From Falsirhodobacter sp. alg1 (GTDB lineage: Bacteria > Pseudomonadota > Alphaproteobacteria > Rhodobacterales > Rhodobacteraceae), in NCBI RefSeq assembly GCF_000739715.2, contig NZ_BBJC02000002.1:26731-90730 (forward strand): DNA of 64,000 bases, written 5' to 3'. Shown one piece after another: positions 43,317-53,234 of the stretch; the first letter of the stretch is position 1; every line of letters begins with the position of its first letter. The position numbers and the translations under genes were made by a program. Below the pieces are notes generated by a model that made no database searches, was not told the origin of the DNA, and worked only from the letters and a program-made list of their open reading frames with translations.

Positions 43317-44483
43317 ATGATCTGGCGGAGGACATCCCCTTCGACGGCTGATAACGACAAACCCCGTGGGTTTGACGATTTCGAATTGCGGCTTGGCGAC
43401 ATGATGCGCGGAGAACGCGCGACCTTGGGCAAATCCCTGCTGGATGTGCAGCGCGAGTTGCGCATCAAGGCGACCTATATTGCCGCTATCGAGAATTGCG
43501 ATCTGACGGCATTCGAAAGCCAGGGCTTCATTGCGGGCTACATCCGCTCCTATTCCCGGTATCTGGGGATGGACCCGGAGATGGCATATGAAAAGTTCTG
43601 TGCCGAAGCCAATTTCACGATGCACCACGGGATGACCACTACGGCATCGCCGAAGCGGCCTGTACCGATGCGTGGCGGGCCGCCGCGGGATCCCTTGGCT
43701 GATCCGCACCCGAAATTCCTTCCTCGTGCCGAAAGTTTTGCGTCGCAGATCAACCTGCGCGCCATCGGTTCTGTCGTGGTGCTGGCCGCTCTGATCGGTG
43801 GCATCGGTTATGGCGGTTGGTCTGTGTTGCAACAAGTCCAGCGGGTAACATTGGCACCTGTGACCCAATCACCCGATGTCGTGGCTGAAATGGATCCGCT
43901 TGCCGCAATCACGGCGGGCGGGTCGCTTGATGCGATTGATCCGACCAGCGATCCCACCCCTGCGGGCAACGATCTGATGGCACGGCTTTATCGACCGCAG
44001 GATCAGGCGCTGGATGTTCCGGTGCTTGTGCCACGGGACGGGCCTATCTCCGCAATCGATCCCGATATGGGAAATACGCTTATGGCCTCTGCGGATTCGC
44101 AGATGTACGGCCCCGTTGCGCCGGAAAGCGTTACGCCCCGAGTGGCCGAGCCGCAGGCAGCAACTGTAGCGATTCTGGCCGTCCGCCCGTCATGGGTACG
44201 GGTGCAATCGGCTGATGGAACGATCCTGTTCGAAAAGATCCTTGGTGCAGGCGAACGCTACGAAGTTCCGCAGATGGAAGAGCCTGCACGTTTGCGCGCC
44301 GGAAATTCCGGCTCTGTGTATTTCGCGGTAAATGGCCAGACATATGGGCCTGCGGCTGCTGGGGCGCAGGTTGTCAAGAACGTTTCACTGACGCCTGATG
44401 CCCTGACAGAGACCTATGCAGCGGCCGAACCGTCGCGGGATGCCGATCTTGCCCGCTTTCTGACCGCCGACGCCGCGCCGTAA
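43317..44483 (+). CDS. RodZ-like helix-turn-helix membrane protein
   Basis: About 388 residues. A cytoplasmic HTH domain (LGDMMRGERATLGKSLLDVQ, then AAIENCDLTAFESQGFIAGYIRSY) is followed by one transmembrane helix (AIGSVVVLAALIGGIGYGG near residue 145). A long low-complexity linker and a C-terminal DUF4115 domain (VRPSWVRVQSADGTILFEK, LRAGNSGSVYFAVNG) complete it. RodZ links MreB to the wall machinery. The gene lies 69 bases before ispG, an arrangement common in this order. TTG 43311 has better spacing to AGGA than ATG 43317, so the start is uncertain by two codons. Confidence 0.88.
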   Translation: MIWRRTSPSTADNDKPRGFDDFELRLGDMMRGERATLGKSLLDVQRELRIKATYIAAIENCDLTAFESQGFIAGYIRSYSRYLGMDPEMAYEKFCAEANFTMHHGMTTTASPKRPVPMRGGPPRDPLADPHPKFLPRAESFASQINLRAIGSVVVLAALIGGIGYGGWSVLQQVQRVTLAPVTQSPDVVAEMDPLAAITAGGSLDAIDPTSDPTPAGNDLMARLYRPQDQALDVPVLVPRDGPISAIDPDMGNTLMASADSQMYGPVAPESVTPRVAEPQAATVAILAVRPSWVRVQSADGTILFEKILGAGERYEVPQMEEPARLRAGNSGSVYFAVNGQTYGPAAAGAQVVKNVSLTPDALTETYAAAEPSRDADLARFLTADAAP

Positions 44484-44552
44484 CTGTCGCGGCGTGGTTG
44501 CCCCCGACATGGGCAACGCCTATGTTACGGGCAACGTAGAGCGGAGTTTTCC

Positions 44553-45689
44553 ATGTCCCTGAACCACGTCCGTCCGTGGCGCAACATCTACCGTCGCAAA
44601 TCACGTCAGATTATGGTGGGCAATGTACCGGTCGGGGGCGATGCACCGATCTCGGTCCAGACCATGACCAATACGCTGACGCCTGATATCAAGGCGACGC
44701 TGGACCAGATCCATGCAGCAGCGGCGGCAGGCGCCGATATCGTACGGGTTTCCGTACCCGATGAAGAATCATCCCGCGCATTGAAGTTCATCACTGCCGA
44801 AAGCCCGGTTCCTATCGTGGCCGACATCCATTTCCATTATAAGCGGGCGATTGAATCCGCCGAGGCCGGGGCTGCATGCCTGCGGATCAATCCCGGCAAC
44901 ATCGGTGATGAAAAGCGGGTCAAGGAAGTCATCCGCGCGGCGCGGGACAACAACTGCTCCATCCGGATCGGCGTGAATGCCGGCTCTCTTGAACGACATC
45001 TGCTGGAGAAATACGCCGAGCCGTGCCCCGAGGCGATGCTGGAGTCCGGCATGGATCATATCAAGATCCTGCAGGATAACGACTTTCACGAATTCAAGAT
45101 CAGTGTGAAAGCCTCGGATGTGTTCCTTGCCGCCGCCGCCTATCAGCAGATCGCCGAAGCGACGGATGCCCCGATTCACCTTGGCATCACCGAAGCGGGC
45201 GGGCTTGTTTCGGGCACCGTGAAGTCCGCTATAGGCTTAGGTAATCTTCTGTGGATGGGGATCGGGGATACCATCCGCGTCTCGCTTTCTGCCGATCCGG
45301 TAGAAGAAGTGAAAATCGGTTACGAGATCCTCAAATCCCTGGGTCTGCGCCACCGCGGCGTCACGATCATCTCGTGCCCGTCCTGTGCGCGTCAGGGGTT
45401 CGATGTGATCAAGACGGTCGCCGCCCTCGAGGATCGGTTGTCGCATATCACCACGTCCATGAGCCTGTCGATCATCGGCTGCGTCGTGAACGGGCCGGGA
45501 GAGGCGCTGATGACCGACATCGGATTTACCGGCGGCGGAGCTGGCAGCGGCATGGTGTATCTTGCCGGAAAGCAGAGCCACAAGCTGTCGAACGAACAGA
45601 TGATCGATCATATCGTCGAGCAGGTTGAAACGAAGGCCGCGCAGATCGAGGCGGAAAAGGCAGCCGAGGAGGCTGCCCTGCAAGCTTAA
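44553..45689 (+). CDS. ispG: 4-hydroxy-3-methylbut-2-enyl-diphosphate synthase (flavodoxin/ferredoxin)
   Basis: A 378-residue iron-sulfur enzyme of the MEP isoprenoid pathway. TIM-barrel segments include [18 protein letters not shown] near residue 89 and [14 protein letters not shown] near 110. The C-terminal [4Fe-4S] ligands lie in [13 protein letters not shown] near residue 271 and in [11 protein letters not shown] near 308 with the catalytic Glu. Sequence ends in an Ala/Glu-rich tail. Its stop overlaps that of the convergent DsbA-like gene by 4 bases. Confidence 0.95.
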   Translation: MSLNHVRPWRNIYRRKSRQIMVGNVPVGGDAPISVQTMTNTLTPDIKATLDQIHAAAAAGADIVRVSVPDEESSRALKFITAESPVPIVADIHFHYKRAIESAEAGAACLRINPGNIGDEKRVKEVIRAARDNNCSIRIGVNAGSLERHLLEKYAEPCPEAMLESGMDHIKILQDNDFHEFKISVKASDVFLAAAAYQQIAEATDAPIHLGITEAGGLVSGTVKSAIGLGNLLWMGIGDTIRVSLSADPVEEVKIGYEILKSLGLRHRGVTIISCPSCARQGFDVIKTVAALEDRLSHITTSMSLSIIGCVVNGPGEALMTDIGFTGGGAGSGMVYLAGKQSHKLSNEQMIDHIVEQVETKAAQIEAEKAAEEAALQA

Positions 45690-46426
45690 CCCTTGCGTTC
45701 GGCAGCCACGATCTGGGCCATCGCGTCTTCGGGCACGTAGCCGCGCAGGATCTGGCTGTCGATCACAAAGGTGGGGGTGCCCTGAACACGGAGCGCGGCG
45801 GCCAGTTGCTGGTTCGCCGCAATTATATTCGTGATGTCATCACTGTTCATTCCTGCCTTCACGGCGGCCCAATCGGCGCCTACCTCGGCGGCGATCCGTT
45901 CCAGCGTGCCGTCGTTGATCTCGCCGCGCAGGGTGAAGAATGCGTCATGCACTGCCTTGTAGGCGTCGTCACCGGCAATGTTCTTGACCGACAGGGCAAA
46001 TCTCGATGCCGTTACGGATTGCGGCCCGAGGATCGGCAGCTCCTTCAGGACAAACCGGACGTTCCCGTCGGCCTTGACCATGTTGTCCACCTCGGTGAAC
46101 GCCTGACGGCAGTAGCCGCAGCGGTAATCCATGAATTCGACCAGCGTCACATCGCCATCCGGGTTGCCCCCGACCCAATCTGCAGACGAGCGGTACAGCT
46201 CTTCGGCGTTCTGTTCCAGCAGGGTGCTTTCGGCGCTGGCCTGTTCTGCCTGCTGGCGCTGGTCCAGAACCTGGATCGCCTCCATCAGCACCTCGGGGTT
46301 CTCCATCAGATAATCGCGCACTTCCTTGCGAAAAACCTGACGCTCCGCATCGGACATGTTCTGTGCGGCGGCTGGCAGCGTCAATGCTGCAAGCATGGTG
46401 AGGGTGGCGGCTGAGAGGCGAGTCAT
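45686..46426 (-). CDS. DsbA-family periplasmic thiol oxidoreductase
   Basis: 246 residues with a signal peptide (cleavage after PAAAQ near residue 22), a helical lead-in, and a thioredoxin fold with active site CGYC (C103, C106) in [13 protein letters not shown]. The cis-proline loop is [19 protein letters not shown] near residue 220. This is the family of DsbA-like proteins with an N-terminal helical extension, found in alphaproteobacteria (ScsC/BdbD-like). ATG 46426 has AAGGAG six bases upstream; two ATGs at 46432 and 46426 compete. Confidence 0.9.
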   Translation of the reverse strand: MTRLSAATLTMLAALTLPAAAQNMSDAERQVFRKEVRDYLMENPEVLMEAIQVLDQRQQAEQASAESTLLEQNAEELYRSSADWVGGNPDGDVTLVEFMDYRCGYCRQAFTEVDNMVKADGNVRFVLKELPILGPQSVTASRFALSVKNIAGDDAYKAVHDAFFTLRGEINDGTLERIAAEVGADWAAVKAGMNSDDITNIIAANQQLAAALRVQGTPTFVIDSQILRGYVPEDAMAQIVAAERKG

Positions 46427-46540
46427 GGTCATCTCCTTCTGGTGGGGGCAAGGAACACGGCACAGGGTGGATTGGCAAGTGTTGACCTCTGCGGCCATGT
46501 GACCGACAGAAGGTTTGTAGAGGCAGTGTGGGGGGCAGAC

Positions 46541-47686
46541 ATGCGGGTATCAAGCCGGGGCGATGTGGACGCATTTCTTGTCATGGATGTGATGGAAACG
46601 GCTCGCAAGCTGGAAGATGCGGGGCGCTCTATCATCCATATGGAGGTGGGGCAGCCAAGCACACCCGCACCGAAGGCCGCGCGGCAGGGGCTGGCCGACG
46701 CATTGCAGAAGCCGCTGGGGTATACGGTGGCCCTGGGGCTGCCGGAATTGCGTGCAGGTATCGCCCAGCTTTACCAGCGCTGGTACGGCATCAAGATCGA
46801 CCCTGCACGCGTCGTGGTTACGGCGGGATCGTCGGGGGCATTCGTGCTAGCGTTTACGGCATTGTTCGATGCGGGGGATCGCGTGGCTTTGGGAGAGCCG
46901 GGCTACCCGTCCTATCGCCAGATCCTGCGCGCGCTGAGCGTGACACCCGTAGGCATTCCTGCAAAGGTGGAAAACCGCCTTCAGCCCGTGCCCGCCGATT
47001 TGCAGGATGTGCCCGATCTGGCAGGGCTGATTGTCGCCTCTCCCGGTAATCCCTCGGGCACGATGCTGGACCACCAAAGCCTGAGCGCGTTGATGCAGCA
47101 TGCCGAATCCCGCAACATGGCCTTCATTTCTGACGAGATCTATCACGGGCTGCATTACAATGAGCGGGCCGTTTCAGCGCTGGAAGTGTCGAATCAGGCC
47201 TACGTCATCAACTCTTTTTCCAAATATTTCTCGATGACCGGGTGGCGGATCGGCTGGATGGTTGTTCCGCCCGATCATGTGCGGCGGGTTGAAAGGTTGG
47301 CGCAGAACCTGTTCATCTGTCCGCCCCACGCCAGCCAGATCGCGGCCCTGTCCGCATTGGATGCGGTGGAGGAGCTGGAGGCGAACTGCATGATATACGC
47401 GGAAAACCGCCGGCTGATGCTGGAAGGGCTGCCAAAGGCTGGTTTTGATCGCATCGCGCCGCCGGATGGCGCCTTCTACATCTATGCCGATGTGTCCGAA
47501 ATCACCGACGACAGCGTCGCCCTTGCTGATACGATCCTGCGGGAGGCGGGGGTGGCTGTCACGCCAGGTGTCGATTTCGACCCTGCACGTGGCCATCGAT
47601 GGCTGCGCTTTTCCTATGCGCGTGCCACGGAGGATATTGTCGAGGGTCTGGACCGTCTTGCGCGCTTCATGCAGGCCCGCGCATGA
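46541..47686 (+). CDS. Class I/II PLP-dependent aminotransferase
   Basis: A 381-residue aspartate-aminotransferase-fold enzyme. IIHMEVGQPSTPAPKAA near residue 32, VTAGSSGAFVLAFTALFD near 96, LIVASPGNPSGTMLD near 165, and the PLP lysine in NSFSKYFSMTGWRIGWMV near 225. It resembles enzymes annotated as aspartate or aromatic aminotransferases, but the substrate cannot be read. ATG 46541 follows GGGGGGCAG; longer frames run into the divergent gene region. Its stop overlaps amiC as ATGA. Confidence 0.9.
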   Translation: MRVSSRGDVDAFLVMDVMETARKLEDAGRSIIHMEVGQPSTPAPKAARQGLADALQKPLGYTVALGLPELRAGIAQLYQRWYGIKIDPARVVVTAGSSGAFVLAFTALFDAGDRVALGEPGYPSYRQILRALSVTPVGIPAKVENRLQPVPADLQDVPDLAGLIVASPGNPSGTMLDHQSLSALMQHAESRNMAFISDEIYHGLHYNERAVSALEVSNQAYVINSFSKYFSMTGWRIGWMVVPPDHVRRVERLAQNLFICPPHASQIAALSALDAVEELEANCMIYAENRRLMLEGLPKAGFDRIAPPDGAFYIYADVSEITDDSVALADTILREAGVAVTPGVDFDPARGHRWLRFSYARATEDIVEGLDRLARFMQARA

Positions 47687-48864
47687 TCTGGCGGGCGCTT
47701 CTGATCGTATTGGTCATGGCGTCGGGCGCATATGCCCAGAACCTGGCCCGGCTTGAACCTGACCGCTCCTCGTTGAACGAGCCTTGGCTTGGCGGGGTGG
47801 AGTTGACACTGGGGATGTCGCAGGCAGTGCCGTGGCGGACGCGCATGCTGGCTTCTCCGCCCCGGCTCATCCTCGATTTCCGCGACATGTCATTTGACGG
47901 GGCCGAGGTGTTGGCCCCGCGCAAACGGGTAACATCCGTCCGGGCAGGAACGGTGCGCCCCGGTTGGTCGCGCTTGGTGATCGGGCTGAACGGCCCCTAC
48001 ATCATCGCATCGGCGGTGATGACGACACATGATGAAACGACAATCTCGCTCCGGTTGCAGAAATCCACGCAAGAGGCGTTCGAGGCCGAGGCCGAACGCC
48101 CCGAGCCTGCGGAATGGACCATTACCGATACGCCCGCGGCCCCTGTGGCGCAGGGAAATGGCCCGCTGCTGGTCATGATAGACCCCGGTCATGGCGGGAT
48201 CGATCCCGGTGCCCGATATAACGGGCTGAGCGAGAAGAACCTGACCTTGGCGTTCGCGCAGGAACTGCGCGATGTCCTGCTGAAGGACGGGACGTTCCGT
48301 GTGGCCCTGACCCGCGAAAGCGATGTGTTCATCCCGCTGGAAACCCGGCTGACACTTGCCAAGGCGGCAGGCGCATCGCTGTTTCTGTCGATCCATGCCG
48401 ACGCCGTGGGCGAGGGTGAGGCGACGGGTGCCACGCTCTACACCTTTGCGCCGGAGGCTTCGGATCGTGCCGCCCGCATCATGGCCGCATGGCACGACAG
48501 AACGGATATCCTTTCCGGTGTGGATCTGTCGGACCATGATGACACGATTGCCGAGGTATTGATGGATATGGCGCGAACGAACAACCAGCCCCGGACAAAC
48601 ATGCTGTCCAAGGCGCTGGAAGATGCGATGCACGCGCAGCGGATCCGGATGCATGCCCACCCGCGGCAATCGGCGGATTTCGCGGTTCTCAAATCCCCCG
48701 ATACGCCGTCGGTTCTGGTTGAATTGGGCTTCATGTCTTCGGAAGGGGACCTGAACCTGATGTTCGATCCGACATGGCGGGCGCGCATGGCGATGGCCGT
48801 CCGGGATGGATTGCTGGATTGGGCCGCGAAGGATGCGGTATCGCAGCTGACCATTCGGCAATAG
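47683..48864 (+). CDS. amiC: N-acetylmuramoyl-L-alanine amidase with AMIN domain
   Basis: 393 residues: a signal peptide (cleavage after GAYAQ near residue 19), an AMIN-type beta domain (about 25-135, RLILDFRDMSFDG), and a zinc Amidase_3 domain. Zinc ligands are in DPGHGGIDPGA near residue 170, in GLSEKN (Glu) near 184, and in SIHADAVGEGEATG near 235. The catalytic Glu lies in LVELGFMSSEGD near 348. It cleaves septal peptidoglycan stem peptides during daughter-cell separation. It overlaps the aminotransferase gene (ATGA), so coupling is likely, and lies upstream of mrcA. Confidence 0.92.
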   Translation: MIWRALLIVLVMASGAYAQNLARLEPDRSSLNEPWLGGVELTLGMSQAVPWRTRMLASPPRLILDFRDMSFDGAEVLAPRKRVTSVRAGTVRPGWSRLVIGLNGPYIIASAVMTTHDETTISLRLQKSTQEAFEAEAERPEPAEWTITDTPAAPVAQGNGPLLVMIDPGHGGIDPGARYNGLSEKNLTLAFAQELRDVLLKDGTFRVALTRESDVFIPLETRLTLAKAAGASLFLSIHADAVGEGEATGATLYTFAPEASDRAARIMAAWHDRTDILSGVDLSDHDDTIAEVLMDMARTNNQPRTNMLSKALEDAMHAQRIRMHAHPRQSADFAVLKSPDTPSVLVELGFMSSEGDLNLMFDPTWRARMAMAVRDGLLDWAAKDAVSQLTIRQ

Positions 48865-48900
48865 ATCGCGCGATTGTCACGGTCGGGCGAGGATGGGTTT

Positions 48901-48929
48901 TTGACCTTGTGTTCAGGGCGGAGTATATA
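48901..48929 (+). promoter_or_regulatory. Strong sigma70 promoter of mrcA
   Basis: TTGACC (48901-48906), a 17-base spacer, and TATATA (48924-48929). This is the best promoter I see in the window, 28 bases before the mrcA GTG start, so the leader is short. Confidence 0.8.
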
Positions 48930-48957
48930 ACCGCACCGACATACGCGAGGATTCCCA

Positions 48958-51471
48958 GTGTTCAGATTCATAGGCTCCGTCTTCGGCGCCATTTTCACCG
49001 CGATCACGCTGGGGATCATATTCGGAGCGCTGGTTATCGGCGCGGTTTTCTGGATGTATTCGCGTGACTTGCCCAGCCACGACAGTCTGGCGCAATACAC
49101 GCCGCCCACGATCAGCCGCATCTACAACAACGAAGGTCGGGTGATCGACGAATTCGCGCATGAACGCCGGATCTTCGTGCCGGCCGAAGAAATTCCCGAT
49201 CTGGTGAAGAACGCATTCATTTCAGCCGAGGACAAGAATTACTACAGCCACCACGGATATGATCCACGCGGCATCTTTGCCGCCGCAGTGGAGGCAGTGC
49301 AGACGCGCGGGAATGTGGTACGGGGCGCATCGACCATCACGCAGCAGGTCGCAAAGAACTTCCTGTTGTCCTCGGACCGCACGGCCGAGCGCAAGATCAA
49401 GGAAATCATCCTTGCCACGCGGCTGGACGACTCGCTGTCGAAGGACAAGGTGCTGGAACTGTACCTCAACGAGATCTTTCTTGGGCAGAACTCCTACGGG
49501 GTTGCCGCTGCAGCCCAGACCTATTTCAACAAAAGCCTGTCCGACCTGAACGCAGCCGAGGCGGCTACGCTGGCCTCCATGCCGCAGGCCCCAAGCCGGT
49601 ATAACCCGGCCACAGCAGGCCCGCGGCTGACCGAGCGTCGCAATTATGTGCTGCGGGAAATGGCGCAGAACGGGTATATCGACGAGGCGACACGCGATGC
49701 TTCCATCGCATCGCCGCTGAAATCCGTTCAGCAGGGCGATTACGAACCCTATCGTGAAACGCTGCCGCCGCGCAGCTATTTCACCGATGAGATCCGTCGC
49801 CAGCTGTCCAGCGAATTCGGTGAGGAGCAATTCTTCGGCGGGGGCCTTTCGGTTCGCGCCACGGTTGATCCCGAACTGCAGGATGACGCGGCGGCCGCGT
49901 TGCGCGACGGTCTGGAAAAGCTGGACCGGTCCAAAGGCGTCTGGCGCGGCACACGTAAATCCATTCCGGTGGATACACTGGATGACGAGGATGCATGGCG
50001 CGCGGCGCTGTCGTCCAGCGATGTTCCGCGCGATATTCCGGGCTGGAATGTCGCCGTGGTTCTGACGGCGGGCAGTTCCGCCACGCTGGGGATCGAAGGA
50101 TTGGCGGAAACGGGCACCGTGCCCGCCAGCGATGCCACCTGGGCACGCAAGCTGGATGACAACGGTCGCCTCGGTCCGCGTGCGAAAGGGGCCTCCGATC
50201 TTGTTTCACCGGGCGATATCGTTCTGGTGCGTAAGGAAGGCGACAGCTGGTCGTTGCGGCAGGTGCCGGAGGCGCAGGGCGGCTTCATGGCAATGGATGT
50301 GAACACGGGTCGTGTTCTGGCCATGCAGGGCGGCTTCTCGTATCAGGACAGCAGCTTCAACCGTGCGACGCAGGCACAGCGCCAGCCCGGCTCATCCTTC
50401 AAGCCGTTCGTCTATGCGGCGGCGCTGGATCGGGGCATGACCCCGGCGACGATCGTGGTGGATGCGCCCATCGAGGTGAATACGCCGCAGGGGCTATGGA
50501 CGCCGCAGAACTCGTCGGGTCGCTATTACGGTCCGACCCCGATGCGGATCGGCATCGAGCAATCGCGGAACCTGATGACGGTGCGCCTGGCGCAGGAAAT
50601 CGGGATGGATACCGTGGCGGAATATGCCGAACGGTTCGGGGTTTATTCGCCCATGCGCCCCTTCCTTGCAAACGCCCTCGGCGCGCAGGAAACCACGTTG
50701 ATGAAGATGGTTTCGGCCTATGCGATGTTTGCCAATGGCGGCACGCGTGTGGATCCCACCCTTGTCGATCGTGTACAGGACCGGTTTGGCCGGACGCTTT
50801 ATCGTCACGATCAGCGGGAGTGCGTGAATTGTAACGCGCCGACGCTGCCGCAGGGTCAGGGGCTGGAAATCGATACCAACAGCGAACAGGTCATGGATCC
50901 GATCACGGCCTACCAGCTGACCTCGATGCTCGAAGGGGTGGTCCAGCGTGGTTCCGGCACCGGTGTGAACCTGCCGGTACCGGTTGCGGGCAAAACGGGG
51001 ACCACGAATGATGCCAAGGATGTGTGGTTCATCGGTTATACCTCCAACATCGTTGCTGGATGCTACATGGGCTATGATAACCCGCGCTCGCTTGGTTCAT
51101 CGGCCTATGGCGGCACGCTTTGTGTGCCGGTATTCCAGGAATTCATGAAAAAAGCCGTTGCCCGTTTTGGCGGCACTGCGTTCAAGGTTCCACCGGGCGG
51201 GTACTTCCGCAAGATCGACCGTTTCTCCGGTGCGCCGCTTCCGGATGATGCAAGTGGTCCGAATGTCATTTCGGAATACTTCCGCAACGGGGTAGAGCCG
51301 CAATTCGGCAATGCGGTTGATGGCGGCTTTGCCGTGGGTTCGAACCTGCCGATGTTCGCTCCAGGCGAAACCGACAATGGTCAGACGGTGACAACCTCTA
51401 CCGGGGAACAGCGGGTCATTCCGAAGGGCAATGCCAACTTCGGCACGCTGAGTTCGGGCGGGCTCTACTAG
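48958..51471 (+). CDS. mrcA: Penicillin-binding protein 1A, bifunctional
   Basis: 837 residues: an N-terminal anchor helix, a glycosyltransferase domain (FISAEDKNYYSHHGYDPRG near residue 88 with the catalytic Glu, GASTITQQVAKNFLL, and YLNEIFLGQNSYG near 175), an OB-like insert, and a transpeptidase domain. The serine motif SSFKPFVYA lies near residue 480, SRN near 540, and KTGTTNDAKD near 680. It polymerises and crosslinks peptidoglycan. Start is GTG with GAGG upstream and a strong promoter before it. It is separate from amiC by 93 bases. Confidence 0.95.
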   Translation: MFRFIGSVFGAIFTAITLGIIFGALVIGAVFWMYSRDLPSHDSLAQYTPPTISRIYNNEGRVIDEFAHERRIFVPAEEIPDLVKNAFISAEDKNYYSHHGYDPRGIFAAAVEAVQTRGNVVRGASTITQQVAKNFLLSSDRTAERKIKEIILATRLDDSLSKDKVLELYLNEIFLGQNSYGVAAAAQTYFNKSLSDLNAAEAATLASMPQAPSRYNPATAGPRLTERRNYVLREMAQNGYIDEATRDASIASPLKSVQQGDYEPYRETLPPRSYFTDEIRRQLSSEFGEEQFFGGGLSVRATVDPELQDDAAAALRDGLEKLDRSKGVWRGTRKSIPVDTLDDEDAWRAALSSSDVPRDIPGWNVAVVLTAGSSATLGIEGLAETGTVPASDATWARKLDDNGRLGPRAKGASDLVSPGDIVLVRKEGDSWSLRQVPEAQGGFMAMDVNTGRVLAMQGGFSYQDSSFNRATQAQRQPGSSFKPFVYAAALDRGMTPATIVVDAPIEVNTPQGLWTPQNSSGRYYGPTPMRIGIEQSRNLMTVRLAQEIGMDTVAEYAERFGVYSPMRPFLANALGAQETTLMKMVSAYAMFANGGTRVDPTLVDRVQDRFGRTLYRHDQRECVNCNAPTLPQGQGLEIDTNSEQVMDPITAYQLTSMLEGVVQRGSGTGVNLPVPVAGKTGTTNDAKDVWFIGYTSNIVAGCYMGYDNPRSLGSSAYGGTLCVPVFQEFMKKAVARFGGTAFKVPPGGYFRKIDRFSGAPLPDDASGPNVISEYFRNGVEPQFGNAVDGGFAVGSNLPMFAPGETDNGQTVTTSTGEQRVIPKGNANFGTLSSGGLY

Positions 51472-51537
51472 CCCGTCCCTTGCTGCTTGCCGACCAAAGG
51501 GCTATGACGCCAGCCAGATACAAGTTTCGAGGACTTC

Positions 51538-52662
51538 ATGCGCACCGAGATCCAGAACCATGCAGAGACAATCCGCAAATCGCTGGAGCTTTTGGCGCAG
51601 CGGATGGACCGTGAAACCGCTGGCCACAGGCTGGAAGAATTCAACGCCATGATCGAGGCGGGGGATATCTGGAACGATCCTGCCGCCGCGCAAAAGCTGA
51701 TGCGCGACCGGCAGGCGCTTATGGACCAGATTTCCACGTTCGACCTGATCGAGGCGGGGCTTCGCGACAATATCGAACTGATCGAACTTGGTGAAGCCGA
51801 GGGCGATCAGGAGGTTATCGAAGATGCCGAGCAGGCTATTCGCGATCTGGTCGAGCTTGCACGCGCCAAGGAGCTTGAAGCCTTGCTGGACGGGGAAGCC
51901 GATGGCAATGACACCTTCCTTGAGGTGAACGCGGGCGCTGGCGGCACCGAAAGCTGCGATTGGGCGTCGATGCTGGCGCGCATGTATGTGCGTTGGGCCG
52001 AGAAGAAGGGTTACAAGGTTGAAACCCAATCCCTGTCCGATGGCGAAGAGGCGGGGATCAAATCGGTATCCTACAAGATCTCCGGCCCGAATGCTTATGG
52101 CTGGTTGAAATCCGAGTCGGGCGTCCATCGTCTGGTCCGGATCTCTCCTTACGATTCTGCGGCCCGTCGCCATACGTCCTTTAGTTCGGTATGGGTTTAT
52201 CCGGTGGTTGACGAGAACATCGAAATCGACATTCCGGATCGGGATATCCGTATCGATACCTATCGTTCGTCCGGTGCTGGTGGGCAGCACGTGAACACGA
52301 CAGATTCGGCTGTTCGGATCACCCACATTCCGACGGGGATCGTCGTGACCAGCTCTGAAAAGTCACAGCACCAGAACCGTGCCAACTGTATGGCCGCACT
52401 GAAATCGCGCCTGTACCAACAGGAACTGGACCGCCGGAATGCCGCGATCAACGCGCAGCATGAAAGCAAGGGCGATGCGGGCTGGGGAAACCAGATCCGC
52501 TCGTATGTTCTGCAGCCCTACCAGATGGTCAAGGATCTGCGGACCAATGTGGAGACCTCTGACACCCAAGGGGTTCTTGACGGGGATCTGGATCGCTTCA
52601 TGGCGGCGACGCTTGCACAGGATGTGGCAGGCAAAAGCCGGGCCGAGGCAAACGCCGAGTAA
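51538..52662 (+). CDS. prfB: Peptide chain release factor 2
   Basis: A 374-residue class I release factor that reads UGA and UAA. The GGQ motif at residues 248-250 (SGAGGQHVNTTDSAVR) catalyses hydrolysis. The codon-recognition tripeptide, SPF in E. coli RF2, is SPY here (ISPYDSAARRHTSF, 203-205); I recall this variant in other alphaproteobacteria. The gene is one continuous frame, so the programmed +1 frameshift found in many prfB genes is absent. GAGGACTTC precedes the ATG. Confidence 0.94.
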   Translation: MRTEIQNHAETIRKSLELLAQRMDRETAGHRLEEFNAMIEAGDIWNDPAAAQKLMRDRQALMDQISTFDLIEAGLRDNIELIELGEAEGDQEVIEDAEQAIRDLVELARAKELEALLDGEADGNDTFLEVNAGAGGTESCDWASMLARMYVRWAEKKGYKVETQSLSDGEEAGIKSVSYKISGPNAYGWLKSESGVHRLVRISPYDSAARRHTSFSSVWVYPVVDENIEIDIPDRDIRIDTYRSSGAGGQHVNTTDSAVRITHIPTGIVVTSSEKSQHQNRANCMAALKSRLYQQELDRRNAAINAQHESKGDAGWGNQIRSYVLQPYQMVKDLRTNVETSDTQGVLDGDLDRFMAATLAQDVAGKSRAEANAE

Positions 52663-52685
52663 CCTTACCCGGCATAGCCCATTAA

Positions 52686-52708
52686 AAAAGGCGCCAATGG
52701 CGCCTTTT
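52686..52708. terminator. Bidirectional terminator between prfB and the bactofilin gene
   Basis: AAAAGGCGCC-AAT-GGCGCCTTTT, a 10-bp perfect stem with A and T runs on both sides, so it can stop transcription from either convergent gene. It lies 23 bases after the prfB stop and 1 base from the bactofilin stop. Confidence 0.9.
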
Positions 52709-52709
52709 C

Positions 52710-53234
52710 TTATTCCGTAGGGGTGGCAGGCTTTGGCGCAGCGGCGGGCTGTGCTGTCGGCGCGGCCGATTGAGGCGGCGCGATGGCCTTCTTGCCCTGC
52801 TGCAGCGGATCGTCCTGACGTTGGACCGAGCCTTCGAAATGCGCACCGGATTCGATTGCGATCGTCTTGTGGATGATGTCGCCCTCGACCCGTGCGGTCG
52901 ATGTGAGGCGTACTTTCAAACCACGGACCCGGCCGATGACACGACCGTTGACGACGATATCATCCGCAACGATTTCGCCGCGGATCGTCGCGCTTTCGCC
53001 GACGGTCAGAAGATGGGCGCGGATATCACCCTCGACTGTGCCTTCAACCTGGATATCACCGGTCGTTTTCAGATTACCGACAACAGTCAGGTCAGATGAA
53101 AGGATCGACGCGGCTGCCTTTCCACGGGGGGCTGCGGAAGCGCCCTCGTGTTTTGGCGTATCGGTCCAAGACTTGGCTTCGCCATCGGCTTGTTTCGGAC
53201 CCGGTTCGTTTACTCTGCTTTTAGAAAACATCAT
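52710..53234 (-). CDS. Bactofilin
   Basis: 174 residues with a polar N-terminal tail, a beta-helical core (SILSSDLTVVGNLKTTGDIQ through VEGDIIHKTIAIESGAHFEGSVQ, roughly residues 43-140), and an Ala/Pro/Gln-rich tail. Hydrophobic i, i+6 spacing of the repeats is typical. Bactofilins polymerise into filaments that localise wall enzymes. The first 14 bases overlap the 3' end of the M23 peptidase gene, so the two are coupled, a neighbourhood found in many bacteria. Confidence 0.93.
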   Translation of the reverse strand: MMFSKSRVNEPGPKQADGEAKSWTDTPKHEGASAAPRGKAAASILSSDLTVVGNLKTTGDIQVEGTVEGDIRAHLLTVGESATIRGEIVADDIVVNGRVIGRVRGLKVRLTSTARVEGDIIHKTIAIESGAHFEGSVQRQDDPLQQGKKAIAPPQSAAPTAQPAAAPKPATPTE

